Notes: a model not told the origin generated them from the letters alone. Numbered from the stretch's first letter, positions 1 through 7,293 are shown. The stretch is DNA of 11,952 nucleotides from Paracoccaceae bacterium (GCA_024742655.1 JANSYB010000023.1:1-11952); one strand, 5' to 3'. Translations and numbers: made by a program.

Positions 1-1
1 C

Positions 2-439
2 GACTTGCCGGAGGCCAAGCGGGGCCTTGCGCGGCATTACCGGATCGGGCCGGGGGGGCGGCCTGTGGATGATCCGTCCTATGGTCATGCGGTCATGGCC
101 TTTGACGGGGTCGGGTTGCGTCCGCTCAGCCCGGTTCACCTGCGGCTGGAAGGCGATGCGGGGCAGGATCGCACGCTGCACTGGATGCGCCGGACCCGGA
201 TCGACGGCGACCGCTGGGATATTCCCGACGTGCCGCTTGGTGAAGAGACGGAAAGCTACGTCATTCGCGTGATCCAGGGCGACGCGGTGATCCGCGAGGC
301 GGCGAGCACGGGGTCGGAATGGACCTACACGGCCGCCGCCCAGGCTCAGGACGCGTTGAGCGGGCCGTATGCATTGCAGGTCGCGCAGGTCTCCGCGCGG
401 TTCGGTGTAGGACGCTTCGCGGTTCTTGATGTGACCTGA
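2..439 (+). CDS. Gene transfer agent tail/host-specificity (baseplate 'megatron'-type) protein, C-terminal end only
   Basis: The reading frame is already open at the left edge, so this is the last 145 residues of a larger protein; the TTG at position 5 is not a credible start. The visible part contains a stretch around VHLRLEGD, then WMRRTRIDGDRWD, PLGEETESYVIRV and a terminal YALQVAQVSARFG. I recognise this pattern as the C-terminus of the large GTA protein encoded by the last genes of the Rhodobacter capsulatus-type GTA cluster (orfg15 type), a tail-tip component of the phage-like particle that transfers host DNA. The full family member is well over 1000 residues, so nearly all of it lies to the left. 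The gene ends 8 bp from the stop of the convergent zinc-finger gene, leaving no room for a terminator between them. Assignment rests on recalled similarity; an ordinary phage tail protein of the same family is the alternative. Confidence 0.82.
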   Translation, partial: DLPEAKRGLARHYRIGPGGRPVDDPSYGHAVMAFDGVGLRPLSPVHLRLEGDAGQDRTLHWMRRTRIDGDRWDIPDVPLGEETESYVIRVIQGDAVIREAASTGSEWTYTAAAQAQDALSGPYALQVAQVSARFGVGRFAVLDVT

Positions 440-447
440 CAGCGGGT

Positions 448-786
448 TCAGCCGCGCGCGCAGTCCACGCAACGGGTGGCGGCGGGATCGAGGCGCAGGC
501 GCGCCTCGGCGATCTCGTCGCCACATTCCTCACAATAGCCGAATTCGCCGTCGTCCATCCGTTTGAGCGCGGCGACGAGGCGTTGGCGTTCGGCTGTGCG
601 GCGGGCGCCCGTGGCCTGTGCTATGGCCTGGTTCTGCAACGCGTCCATGCGGCTGAGCCGTCCGACGGATTGCTGATCCAGTTCGACGGTCGCCTTGCCG
701 GCCTGCCCGAGGGCATCCTCGTCATCCAGATCCGAGAGCCGCGCCCCGATCAGGGTGCGAAAGTCACGCAGCGTTTCATCATTCAT
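448..786 (-). CDS. DksA/TraR-family C4 zinc-finger protein
   Basis: A 112-residue protein with a helical N-terminal part (about 1-80) and a C-terminal four-cysteine zinc finger, CEECGD (Cys85, Cys88) and CVDCARG (Cys106, Cys109). The phrase VELDQQSVGRLSRMDALQ before the finger is typical of short DksA-like proteins of alphaproteobacteria. Family members bind RNA polymerase through its secondary channel and adjust promoter output, often with ppGpp; whether this short form does so is inferred. Three in-frame ATGs exist, at 825, 804 and 786. I prefer 786 because GAGGG lies 11 bp upstream of it, and because a TTGACT box on the minus strand (848-843) would put a transcript start downstream of the 825 start codon. 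The 825 start would give 125 residues, with AGGCGG only 2 bp from the ATG. The gene is convergent with the GTA gene and divergent from cysE. Confidence 0.88.
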   Translation of the reverse strand: MNDETLRDFRTLIGARLSDLDDEDALGQAGKATVELDQQSVGRLSRMDALQNQAIAQATGARRTAERQRLVAALKRMDDGEFGYCEECGDEIAEARLRLDPAATRCVDCARG

Positions 787-817
787 GCCGGTTATTGCCC
801 TCATCACAGCTTTGCGT

Positions 818-848
818 TTTACCATTTCCGCCTATCTGGTATAGTCAA
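818..848 (-). promoter_or_regulatory. Possible promoter of the zinc-finger regulator
   Basis: On the minus strand TTGACT (848-843) is a good -35 match. The sequence 17-19 bp further on (TGGTAAAA, about 824-817) is only a weak -10. If used, transcription would start near 810-813, inside the longest version of the reading frame, favouring the start at 786. The same 48-bp divergent gap must also hold the cysE promoter, where TATAGT at 840-845 on the plus strand is a possible -10 without a convincing -35. Confidence 0.3.
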
Positions 849-873
849 GAGCGGATGAGACAGGAGCACGCCC

Positions 874-1680
874 ATGGCTGAGACGCGCGCAAAACTGGCG
901 GAACTGGACCCGGTCTGGGCCCGCATCAAGGATGAGGCCGAAGAGGCCGTCAAGCACGAGCCGCTTCTGGGCGGGCTGGTGCACTCGTCGATCCTGCACC
1001 ACAAGACGCTGGAATCGGCGCTGGCCTACCGGATCTCGCTGAAGCTGACCTCGAACGAAATGCCGGAGCAGATCCTGCGGGAAATCTGCGATATGGCCTA
1101 TGCCGACGAAAGTGACATCGGCATCGCGGCGCGCGCCGATATCGTGGCGGTCAACGATCGGGATCCGGCCTGCGACCGGTTCATCTTGCCGATGCTGTTT
1201 TTCAAGGGCTTTCAGGCGGTGCAGGCGCATCGCGTGGCCAACTGGCTGTGGCGCAAGGGGCGCCGCGACATGGCACGGTTTTTCCAGATGCGCTGCTCCG
1301 AAGTGTTCGGCGTGGATATCCACCCCGCCGCGCGCATCGGCAAGGGCATCATGATCGACCACGCCCATTCCATCGTGATCGGGGAAACGGCGGTGGTGGG
1401 CGACAATGTCTCGATGCTGCATTCGGTGACCCTTGGCGGGACCGGCAAGGAAGAGGAAGACCGTCATCCCAAGATCGGCGACGGTGTTCTGATCGGTGCG
1501 GGCGCCAAGGTGCTGGGCAATATCAAGGTCGGGCACTGCTCTCGCGTTGCGGCGGGCTCGGTCGTTCTGGCCGAGGTGCCGCCCTGCAAGACCGTGGCCG
1601 GCGTACCGGCCAAGATCGTTGGCGAGGCGGGCTGCGATCAGCCGTCGGTCGCGATGGATCAGCTTCTGGGCGTGCGCTGA
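874..1680 (+). CDS. cysE: Serine O-acetyltransferase
   Basis: This 268-residue enzyme transfers acetyl from acetyl-CoA to L-serine, giving O-acetylserine, the carbon acceptor for sulfide in cysteine synthesis in the cytoplasm. The N-terminal helical SATase domain (about 8-140) contains DRDPACDRF and LFFKGFQAVQAHR. It is followed by the left-handed beta-helix of hexapeptide repeats (about 145-250): DIHPAARIGKGIMIDHA, GETAVVGDNVSMLHSVTLGGTGK, DRHPKIGDGVLIGAGAKVLG and AGSVV. The Asp162-His163 pair and His198 in DRHPK match the catalytic residues of the Escherichia coli enzyme. The start has AGGAG 8 bp upstream. The protein ends MDQLLGVR, shortly after the MDQ motif, so it lacks the roughly 12-residue extension with terminal isoleucine by which E. 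coli CysE docks into CysK. No hairpin separates it from the next gene 43 bp downstream, so co-transcription is likely. Confidence 0.97.
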   Translation: MAETRAKLAELDPVWARIKDEAEEAVKHEPLLGGLVHSSILHHKTLESALAYRISLKLTSNEMPEQILREICDMAYADESDIGIAARADIVAVNDRDPACDRFILPMLFFKGFQAVQAHRVANWLWRKGRRDMARFFQMRCSEVFGVDIHPAARIGKGIMIDHAHSIVIGETAVVGDNVSMLHSVTLGGTGKEEEDRHPKIGDGVLIGAGAKVLGNIKVGHCSRVAAGSVVLAEVPPCKTVAGVPAKIVGEAGCDQPSVAMDQLLGVR

Positions 1681-1723
1681 CGGCGCCGTCCGGCCCCTCT
1701 GATCCGACCCAAAAGGAGCATCA

Positions 1724-2926
1724 ATGGCTTTCCTCGACCTTTGGGCCGAGGCGGCGCTGACGTCCGCTGGATTTTTCTGGATGGCCTTCTGGGCCTTCGG
1801 GCTGGGATACGTCATCAGCTCAGCGATCCAGTTGTTCGTCAGCCGGGATCGCATGCGCCGCGCGATGGGGGATGCCTCGATCGGCAGCGTGTCACGTGCC
1901 ACGTTCTTCGGGTTCATCTCGTCTTCATGCAGTTTCTCGGCGCTGGCCAGTGCGCGGGCCCTTTTTGCAAAGGGGGCCGATTTCGTGCCCACAATGGCCT
2001 TTCTGCTGGCCTCGACCAACCTTGTGATCGAACTGGGCATCGTCATTTCGGTTTTCCTGAGCTGGCATTTCGTTGTCGCGGAATACCTGGGCGGGCTGGT
2101 CCTGATCGGTCTGGTCTGGATCATCGTGGCGCTGATGCGCCCCGAAACCCTGATCCGCGAGACGCAACAATCGCTGGAAGCCGGCGAGGAAGATGAGCCG
2201 GCCAACCCGGCCCGCCTGCTGACATCCCGTGATCTGTGGGCGCAGTTCGGACAGCGCTATGTCGGCGAATGGCACATGGTCTGGAAGGATGTCACCGTCG
2301 GGTTCACCGTGGCCGGCATTATCGCGGTTTTCGTGCCGGCCTCTTTCTTCACGATCCTGTTTCCCGGAACCGGCAGCGGTGAGGCGCTGAGTGCGGGGCA
2401 GGTCATTCTGCACGCGCTGATCGGGCCGGTCGCGGCTTTCTTCACGTTCATCGGGTCCATGGGCAACATCCCGTTGGCGGGTCTGCTGTTCGCCAACGGG
2501 GTGAGCGTGGCAGGTGTCATGGCGTTCATCTTTTCGGACCTGGTGGTTTTCCCGGTCATTCGCGTCCATGCCGAATACTACGGGTGGAAGATGGCCTTGT
2601 ACATCGCGGCGGTTTTTCTTGTGGGTCTGGTCCTGACCTCCTTGTTGACACATGTCGCCTTTGATCTGATCGGCGCGGACCCGCGCAGCACGGAGCAGGG
2701 CCTTCTGAGCGCCGCGGAGCGTTTCGCCATTGATTACACGTTCTGGCTGAACCTCGGGTTCGTGGCGGCGTCGGTGATCCTGGCCGGGCTGGCCTGGACA
2801 AAACGCGGCGGGGATGGCCAGCACGATCACCAACATGGCGGTTTTCTGGACAGGATTCTGTTTGTGCTGGCGCTCGTGGCGGTTTGTTGGCTGGTCGTCG
2901 GGCTTGGCCTTGCCGCCGTCTTGTGA
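1724..2926 (+). CDS. Inner-membrane permease, ArsP/DUF318 (YraQ-like) family
   Basis: A 400-residue polytopic membrane protein. Hydrophobic segments are visible at about 15-38, 58-80, 88-113, 119-138, 191-213, 225-247, 249-278, 290-312, 341-358 and 379-399. The motif ISSSCSFSALASARALF (about 65-81) and its counterpart IGSMGNIPLAGLLFANG (about 243-259) are the paired pore motifs I associate with the two halves of this permease family. Characterised ArsP members export trivalent organoarsenicals, but most members have no known substrate, so none is assigned. A hydrophilic loop at 141-185 is rich in acidic residues and divides the halves. A second loop before the last segment reads GDGQHDHQHGG (about 364-373), a histidine cluster that could bind metal. 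The start is supported by AAGGAG 6-8 bp upstream. It lies 43 bp after cysE on the same strand, so both may share a message. Confidence 0.85.
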   Translation: MAFLDLWAEAALTSAGFFWMAFWAFGLGYVISSAIQLFVSRDRMRRAMGDASIGSVSRATFFGFISSSCSFSALASARALFAKGADFVPTMAFLLASTNLVIELGIVISVFLSWHFVVAEYLGGLVLIGLVWIIVALMRPETLIRETQQSLEAGEEDEPANPARLLTSRDLWAQFGQRYVGEWHMVWKDVTVGFTVAGIIAVFVPASFFTILFPGTGSGEALSAGQVILHALIGPVAAFFTFIGSMGNIPLAGLLFANGVSVAGVMAFIFSDLVVFPVIRVHAEYYGWKMALYIAAVFLVGLVLTSLLTHVAFDLIGADPRSTEQGLLSAAERFAIDYTFWLNLGFVAASVILAGLAWTKRGGDGQHDHQHGGFLDRILFVLALVAVCWLVVGLGLAAVL

Positions 2927-3036
2927 CCGGGATGGCGGATCAGATTCGGACCATGCCGCCGAAAGGGGCAGGACCGGATTGGTCGGGGCACCGGTCCGCG
3001 GGGTGTGTCGCCTCGGGCCAAGCGCGCCAAGGAAAA

Positions 3037-3057
3037 CCCCGGGCGCGGGGCCCGGGG
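3037..3057 (-). terminator. Intrinsic terminator of the pdh operon, possibly bidirectional
   Basis: A perfect 8-bp GC stem (CCCCGGGC / GCCCGGGG) with a 5-nt loop sits 27 bp past the pdhC stop in the convergent gap of 2927-3084. Read on the minus strand the stem is followed directly by TTTTCC (3036-3031), the classic layout for the pdh message. Read on the plus strand it is followed by AGATATGTTTTG, a weaker T-tract that could also stop transcription from cysE and the permease. The rest of the 158-bp gap shows nothing I recognise. Confidence 0.75.
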
Positions 3058-3084
3058 AGATATGTTTTGCAAAAATGCCGGTAC

Positions 3085-4398
3085 TCAGGCGAGCATCACC
3101 ATCGGATTTTCCAGGTTGTCCACGATATGCTGCAAAAGCTGCGCACCAAGCGCGCCGTCGATCACCCGGTGATCCACGCTCAGCGTGACGGACATGACGG
3201 TGGCCACGGTCAGTTCGCCATCTTCGCCGACAACGGGTTTCTTCACGCCCGCGCCAACGGCGAGGATGCCGCCATGGGGCGGGTTGATGACCGCGTCGAA
3301 ATTGTCGATGCCGAACATGCCCAGATTCGAAATGGCAAAACTGCCGCCCTGATATTCCTGCGGGGCCAGCTTGCGGTCACGGGCGCGGGCGGCGAGATCC
3401 TTCATCTCGGTGGACAGGGCGGAGAGCGATTTCATCTCGGCATCCTTGAGCACGGGCGTGAAGAGCCCGCCCTCGATCGCCACGGCCACGGCCACGTCGG
3501 AGGGTTTGAGTTTCAGCACCCGGTCGCCCGCCCAGACGGCGTTGCAATCGGGTACGGCCTGAAGGGCAAGCGCGCAGGCCTTGATGATGAAATCGTTGAC
3601 GCTGAGCTTCACGCCGCGCGATTCCAGCTGCTTGTTGAGCTGGCTGCGGAACTTGAGAAGCGCGTCGAGCCGGATATCCCGGCGCAGATAGAAATGCGGG
3701 ATGGTCTGCTTGGCCTCGGTCAGCCGCGCGGCGATCGTCTTGCGCATCCCGTCGAGCTTGATTTCCTCATATTCGCGGCCCTCGTACATGGCGGCCACGG
3801 CATCGGCGGATGGGCCTGTCGGGGCAGGGGCCGCGGCGGGGGCGGCTGGTGCCGGGGTGGCGGTCTCGGCAGCGGGTTTGGCGCCCGGTTGCGCGGCCTC
3901 GACATCGGCCTTGACGATCCGGCCATGCGGGCCCGAGCCCGAGAGCGCGGCCAGGTCGATCCCCTTTTGCGCGGCGATCCTGCGGGCCAGCGGCGAGGCG
4001 AAGATGCGCCCACCCTCGGCCGTGACCGGTGCCGGGGGCGCGGCCTGCTCGGAGCCCCCTGCGGGGGCCGCCTCGGCGGCCGCGTCGGCGGGCTGCGCCG
4101 CCTCCGGCGCAGGCGCGGGCGTGGCACTGGACGCATCGATGTCGTCGGCGCTTTCGCCCTCTTCCAGAAGCACGGCGATGGCGGTGTTGACCTTCACGGC
4201 CTCGGTGCCCTCGGGCACGAGGATCTTGCCGATCACGCCTTCATCCACGGCCTCGAATTCCATCGTGGCCTTGTCGGTTTCGATCTCGGCCAGCAGGTCG
4301 CCCGAGGACACGGTATCGCCCTCCTTGACGAGCCATTTGGCCAATGTGCCTTCCTCCATCGTGGGCGACAGGGCGGGCATCAGGATTTCCGTGGGCAT
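3085..4398 (-). CDS. pdhC: Pyruvate dehydrogenase E2, dihydrolipoyllysine-residue acetyltransferase
   Basis: A 437-residue E2 core subunit of pyruvate dehydrogenase. It takes the acetyl group from E1 on a lipoyl arm and passes it to CoA. Domains in order: one lipoyl domain (1-80) with the lipoylation lysine in [11 protein letters not shown] (Lys43); an Ala/Pro-rich flexible linker (about 88-128); a peripheral-subunit-binding domain (about 131-168: [33 protein letters not shown]); a second Ala/Pro linker (169-197); and the catalytic acetyltransferase domain (about 208-437). The active-site motif is [12 protein letters not shown], with His410 and Asp414. The single lipoyl domain is usual for alphaproteobacteria. 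It is the last gene of the operon; the upstream pdhB stop TAA runs into the Shine-Dalgarno (TAAGGAG) of this start, 13 bp away, suggesting coupled translation. A branched-chain or 2-oxoglutarate E2 is unlikely given the E1 genes beside it. Confidence 0.97.
   Translation of the reverse strand: MPTEILMPALSPTMEEGTLAKWLVKEGDTVSSGDLLAEIETDKATMEFEAVDEGVIGKILVPEGTEAVKVNTAIAVLLEEGESADDIDASSATPAPAPEAAQPADAAAEAAPAGGSEQAAPPAPVTAEGGRIFASPLARRIAAQKGIDLAALSGSGPHGRIVKADVEAAQPGAKPAAETATPAPAAPAAAPAPTGPSADAVAAMYEGREYEEIKLDGMRKTIAARLTEAKQTIPHFYLRRDIRLDALLKFRSQLNKQLESRGVKLSVNDFIIKACALALQAVPDCNAVWAGDRVLKLKPSDVAVAVAIEGGLFTPVLKDAEMKSLSALSTEMKDLAARARDRKLAPQEYQGGSFAISNLGMFGIDNFDAVINPPHGGILAVGAGVKKPVVGEDGELTVATVMSVTLSVDHRVIDGALGAQLLQHIVDNLENPMVMLA
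4140..4398 (-). repeat. Lipoyl-domain repeat copy in pdhC
   Basis: This 259-bp segment encodes residues 1-86 of PdhC and pairs with 5521-5779 in pdhB at a constant offset of 1381 bp without gaps. By hand count about 27 bases differ (roughly 90% identity), yet only two residues differ (Leu35/Ile35 and Val55/Thr55). Similarity stops where the Ala/Pro linkers begin, so the duplicated unit is the domain itself. Confidence 0.9.
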
Positions 4399-4411
4399 CG
4401 CGTCTGTCTCC

Positions 4412-5779
4412 TTAGCGGTAGGTCACTTGGTTGACGGCCTCGATCACCTCTGCGGTGGAGGTCAGCGCCAGTTTCTCGAGATTGGCGGCATAGGGCATGG
4501 GCACGTCCTTGCCGGTACAGTTGATCACGGGCGCATCGAGGTAATCGAAGGCGCGTTCCATCAGCGTGGCCGAGATATGATTGCCGATGGAGGCCACGGG
4601 CCAGCCTTCCTCGACGGTCACGCAGCGGTTGGTTTTCATCACAGAGGCGATGACCGTATCGTGATCGATGGGCCGCAGAGAGCGCAGGTCGATCACCTCG
4701 GCGCTGACGCCATCCCCGGCCAGCTTCTCGGCGGCCTCGAGCGCGTAGGTCATGCCGATGCCGAAGCTGACGATCGTCACGTCCGAGCCCTCGCGCGCGA
4801 CGCGCGCCTTGCCGATGGGAATGGTGAAATCATCGATCTTGGGCACCTCGAAGCTTTTGCCGTAGAGGATTTCGTTTTCGAGGAACACCACCGGGTTGGG
4901 ATCGCGGATCGCGGATTTCAGCAGGCCCTTGGCGTCGGCGGCCGAATAGGGCTGCACGACCTTGAGGCCCGGCACCTGCGCGTACCATGCGGCGTAATCC
5001 TGGCTGTGCTGGGCGCCGACGCGGGCGGCGGCACCGTTGGGGCCGCGGAACACGATGGAACAGCCCAGCTGACCGCCGGACATGTAATTGGTCTTGGCGG
5101 CGGAGTTGATGATCTGGTCGATGGCCTGCATGGCGAAGTTCCAGGTCATGAACTCGACAATGGGCCTGAGCCCGCCCCAGGCCGCGCCGACCCCGATCCC
5201 GGCAAAGCCGTGTTCGGTGATGGGCGTGTCGATCACGCGCTTGGCGCCGAATTCATCCAGCAGGTTCTGGGTGATCTTGTAGGCGCCCTGGTACTCGGCC
5301 ACTTCCTCGCCCATGACGAAGACGGTGTCGTCGGCGCGCATCTCTTCGGCCATGGCGGCGTTGAGGGCCTCGCGCACGGTCATCTTGACCATCTCCGTGC
5401 CCTCGGGCCAGTCGGGGCTGGTATCCGGGGTGGGGGCCTCCGGCGCCTTGGCGGGGGCGGCGGCTGCGGGGGCAGGGGCGGCGGTCTCGGCCTCGGCCGG
5501 TGCGGTGGGGGCCGCGCCGATGTCGTCGGCGCTTTCGCCCTCTTCCAGCAACACGGCGATGGCGGTGTTGACTTTCACGGCCTCGGTGCCCTCGGGGACC
5601 AGGATCTTGCCGATCGTGCCTTCGTCGACGGCCTCGAACTCCATCGTGGCCTTGTCGGTTTCGATTTCGGCGAGGATATCGCCGCTGCTGACCGTGTCGC
5701 CTTCCTTGACGAGCCACTTGGCCAATGTGCCTTCTTCCATCGTGGGCGACAGGGCGGGCATCAGGATTTCGGTGGGCAT
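4412..5779 (-). CDS. pdhB: Pyruvate dehydrogenase E1 beta with fused N-terminal lipoyl domain
   Basis: A 455-residue beta subunit of the thiamine-diphosphate-dependent E1, which decarboxylates pyruvate and reductively acetylates lipoyl groups. Residues 1-80 form a complete lipoyl domain with the lysine at 43 (ETDKATMEF). A Pro/Ala linker follows (about 88-123). The E1-beta fold runs from about 129 ([15 protein letters not shown]) to the end, with [46 protein letters not shown] and DLRSLRPID as recognisable motifs. The lipoyl fusion is a known feature of alphaproteobacterial pdhB, not an error: the frame is continuous and the linker is normal. The domain differs from that of the neighbouring pdhC at only two residues in the first 86 or so. 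GGAGA lies about 9 bp before the start, and the gap to pdhA is 27 bp. Confidence 0.97.
   Translation of the reverse strand: MPTEILMPALSPTMEEGTLAKWLVKEGDTVSSGDILAEIETDKATMEFEAVDEGTIGKILVPEGTEAVKVNTAIAVLLEEGESADDIGAAPTAPAEAETAAPAPAAAAPAKAPEAPTPDTSPDWPEGTEMVKMTVREALNAAMAEEMRADDTVFVMGEEVAEYQGAYKITQNLLDEFGAKRVIDTPITEHGFAGIGVGAAWGGLRPIVEFMTWNFAMQAIDQIINSAAKTNYMSGGQLGCSIVFRGPNGAAARVGAQHSQDYAAWYAQVPGLKVVQPYSAADAKGLLKSAIRDPNPVVFLENEILYGKSFEVPKIDDFTIPIGKARVAREGSDVTIVSFGIGMTYALEAAEKLAGDGVSAEVIDLRSLRPIDHDTVIASVMKTNRCVTVEEGWPVASIGNHISATLMERAFDYLDAPVINCTGKDVPMPYAANLEKLALTSTAEVIEAVNQVTYR
5521..5779 (-). repeat. Lipoyl-domain repeat copy in pdhB
   Basis: Partner of the pdhC copy at 4140-4398, in the same orientation. 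Differences are mostly silent third-position changes, including a serine pair written TCC TCG in pdhC and AGC AGC here, which needs several base changes per codon. The first 20 or so codons are nearly identical at base level, while the middle (about 5655-5705) is the most diverged part. Confidence 0.9.
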
Positions 5780-5806
5780 TGTGTTTTCTCCTGCAATCTC
5801 TGTCGC

Positions 5807-6802
5807 TTACGCGTCCACGTATACATCTGTCCATAGCTCGGACAGGTCCGGCTCGGGGCTTTCCTTGGCGAAGTCGGCGGAGGCGTTGACGATGGCCTTG
5901 ATCTCCTTGTCGATCGCCTTGAGATCGTCCTCGCTGGCATGTTTGCCCTCGAGCAGCAGGTCGCGCACATGCTCGATACAGTCTTTCTCGTCGCGGATTT
6001 TCTGGACCTCTTCGCGGGTGCGGTACTTGGCGGGGTCCGACATGGAATGGCCGCGATAGCGATAGGTCTTGATCTCGAGGATATACGGCCCCTTGCCCGA
6101 GCGGCAGTGCGCAACGGCCTTTTCGCCGGCGGCCTTGACGGCCAGCACGTCCATGCCATCCACCGCCTCGCCGGGAATGCCGAAGGCGGCGCCGCGGGTG
6201 TAGATATCGGGGGTCGAGGTCGACCGTTTCTGCGAGGTGCCCATGGCATACTGGTTGTTCTCGATCACGAAGATCACCGGCAGATCCCACAGGGCGGCCA
6301 TGTTGAACGTCTCGTAGACCTGGCCCTGGTTGGCGGCGCCGTCACCGAAATAGGTGAAGGTGACGCGGCCGTTTTCCTTGTACTTGTCGGCAAAGGCGAG
6401 GCCCGCGCCAAGCGGCACGTTGGCGCCCACGATGCCGTGGCCGCCGTAGAAATCCTTTTCCTTGGAGAACATGTGCATCGAGCCACCCTTGCCGCGCGAA
6501 TATCCGCCCTCGCGCCCGGTCAGTTCGGCCATGACGCCGTTTGGGTCCATCCCGCAGGCCAGCATGTGACCGTGATCGCGGTAGGTGGTGATGCGCTTGT
6601 CGCCATCCTCGGCGCTGGCCTCGAGCCCGACAACGACCGCCTCCTGCCCGATATAGAGGTGGCAGAAGCCTCCGATCAGGCCCATGCCGTAAAGCTGACC
6701 GGCCTTTTCCTCGAATCGGCGGATCAACAGCATGTCGCGGTAATACTGTTTCAGTTCATCGGCGGAAACATTTGGTTTCTTTGTCGTTTTTCGGGTGGCC
6801 AT
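5807..6802 (-). CDS. pdhA: Pyruvate dehydrogenase E1 alpha
   Basis: A 331-residue alpha subunit of pyruvate dehydrogenase E1, partner of the PdhB product in an alpha2-beta2 tetramer. The thiamine-diphosphate binding motif starts at GDGAANQGQVYETFNMAA (Gly153-Asp154-Gly155) and ends with ENN at 181-183. Other hallmarks are RRFEEKAGQLYGMGLIGGF near the N-terminus, YRDHGHMLACG (about 74-84), GGSMHMF (106-112), and the loop YRYRGHSMSDPAKYRTREE (about 247-265), which carries the equivalents of the regulatory serines of mitochondrial E1-alpha; bacterial enzymes are not normally controlled that way. Length is normal for the short two-subunit type. AAGGAG lies about 10 bp before the start. It is the first gene of the operon pdhA-pdhB-pdhC; an inverted repeat covers the probable -10 box just upstream. 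Confidence 0.98.
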   Translation of the reverse strand: MATRKTTKKPNVSADELKQYYRDMLLIRRFEEKAGQLYGMGLIGGFCHLYIGQEAVVVGLEASAEDGDKRITTYRDHGHMLACGMDPNGVMAELTGREGGYSRGKGGSMHMFSKEKDFYGGHGIVGANVPLGAGLAFADKYKENGRVTFTYFGDGAANQGQVYETFNMAALWDLPVIFVIENNQYAMGTSQKRSTSTPDIYTRGAAFGIPGEAVDGMDVLAVKAAGEKAVAHCRSGKGPYILEIKTYRYRGHSMSDPAKYRTREEVQKIRDEKDCIEHVRDLLLEGKHASEDDLKAIDKEIKAIVNASADFAKESPEPDLSELWTDVYVDA

Positions 6803-6828
6803 GACGGGCTGGCTCCTTTGTTTCGCAT

Positions 6829-6860
6829 ATAGTTTAGCGTTAAACTATTAAATACAGCAA
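6829..6860 (-). promoter_or_regulatory. pdhA promoter with overlapping palindromic operator
   Basis: A perfect inverted repeat, ATAGTTTA-GCGT-TAAACTAT, occupies 6829-6848, 27 bp upstream of the pdhA start, in a short A/T-rich island of otherwise GC-rich DNA. On the minus strand TTGCTG (6860-6855), an 18-bp spacer and TAAACT (6836-6831, four of six matches to TATAAT) make a plausible promoter, with a start near 6824 and a leader of about 20 nt. The palindrome then covers the -10 box and half the spacer, the usual place for a repressor site. Arm length suits a dimeric winged-helix or helix-turn-helix regulator; I do not know which. The rest of the 149-bp gap 6803-6951 holds only the ribosome-binding site and two direct copies of GCCCGGC. 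Confidence 0.5.
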
Positions 6861-6951
6861 ATCACGGCGAATTTCGAGGGACAATTTCGCCACAGCCCGG
6901 CGAGGTGCCCGGCGCGGTGTTTGCGGTGCTGTGTCCAGGTGTGGGCGTGCG

Positions 6952-7251
6952 CTAGCGGATCACGATCTCGTCGGCGCGCAGCAGGCCAAGAACGTCCCGC
7001 GCCTGCTGGTCCAGCAGGTCGAGATCCAGATAGGTGTCCGACAGGCGATGGGTGAGGTTTTCCATCCGCGCCACCTGCTGCTCGAGCTGGGCGAGCTGCG
7101 CGCGCAGGGCCTTTTCGCCCGCCTCGATCTCGGCGCGGCGAAACAGGCCGTAATCCCCCTGCACGGCGGCAAACGTGAAATATGCGCCAAGGCCGAAGGC
7201 GATGACGGAATATATCAGGACGCCGAGTGCAGGACGCTTTCGCGGGGTCAT
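6952..7251 (-). CDS. ftsB: FtsB/DivIC-like septum formation initiator protein
   Basis: A 99-residue bitopic membrane protein. After a short basic N-terminus (MTPRKRPALG) there is one membrane segment at about 8-30, then QGDYGLF, a coiled coil from about 36 to 70 (ALRAQLAQLEQQVARMENLT), and the conserved end LDLLDQQARDVLGLLRADEIVI. This is the build of FtsB/DivIC, which joins FtsL and FtsQ at the division site and helps trigger septal wall synthesis. An ftsB-like gene directly before pdhA is common in alphaproteobacteria, which supports the call. The frame stays open to an ATG at 7305, but that extension is polar, Gln/Arg-rich and unlike the family, so I start at 7251. The Shine-Dalgarno is weak: GAGGCAG, well upstream. 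It is divergent from the aidB-like gene. Confidence 0.87.
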   Translation of the reverse strand: MTPRKRPALGVLIYSVIAFGLGAYFTFAAVQGDYGLFRRAEIEAGEKALRAQLAQLEQQVARMENLTHRLSDTYLDLDLLDQQARDVLGLLRADEIVIR

Positions 7252-7293
7252 GGTGGTCTGGCTCTGCCTCTGTTGACCGTCTCTTGGCGGACG

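Noticed and set aside
832..2836. Long minus-strand open frames opposite cysE and the permease
   Set aside because: Composition is Arg/His/Gln-rich with no motif or ribosome-binding site, and the plus strand encodes intact known families there.
5400..5779. Lipoyl-E1-beta fusion as a misassembly or frameshift between pdhC and pdhB
   Set aside because: The frame is continuous, has its own Shine-Dalgarno and a normal Ala/Pro linker, and this fusion is well known in alphaproteobacteria.
3701..5836. A 711-codon plus-strand open frame antisense to pdhB and pdhC, plus a 516-codon one over 2884-4434
   Set aside because: They lie opposite clearly recognisable pdh genes, are Gly/His/Asp-rich mirror translations of high-GC codons, contain no domain I recognise, and even mirror the lipoyl duplication. 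They are shadows.
6840..6851. Possible CtrA site (TTAA repeats) in the pdhA leader
   Set aside because: The two TTAA elements are separated by 4 bp, not the 7 bp of the CtrA consensus; the symmetric inverted repeat explains the sequence better.
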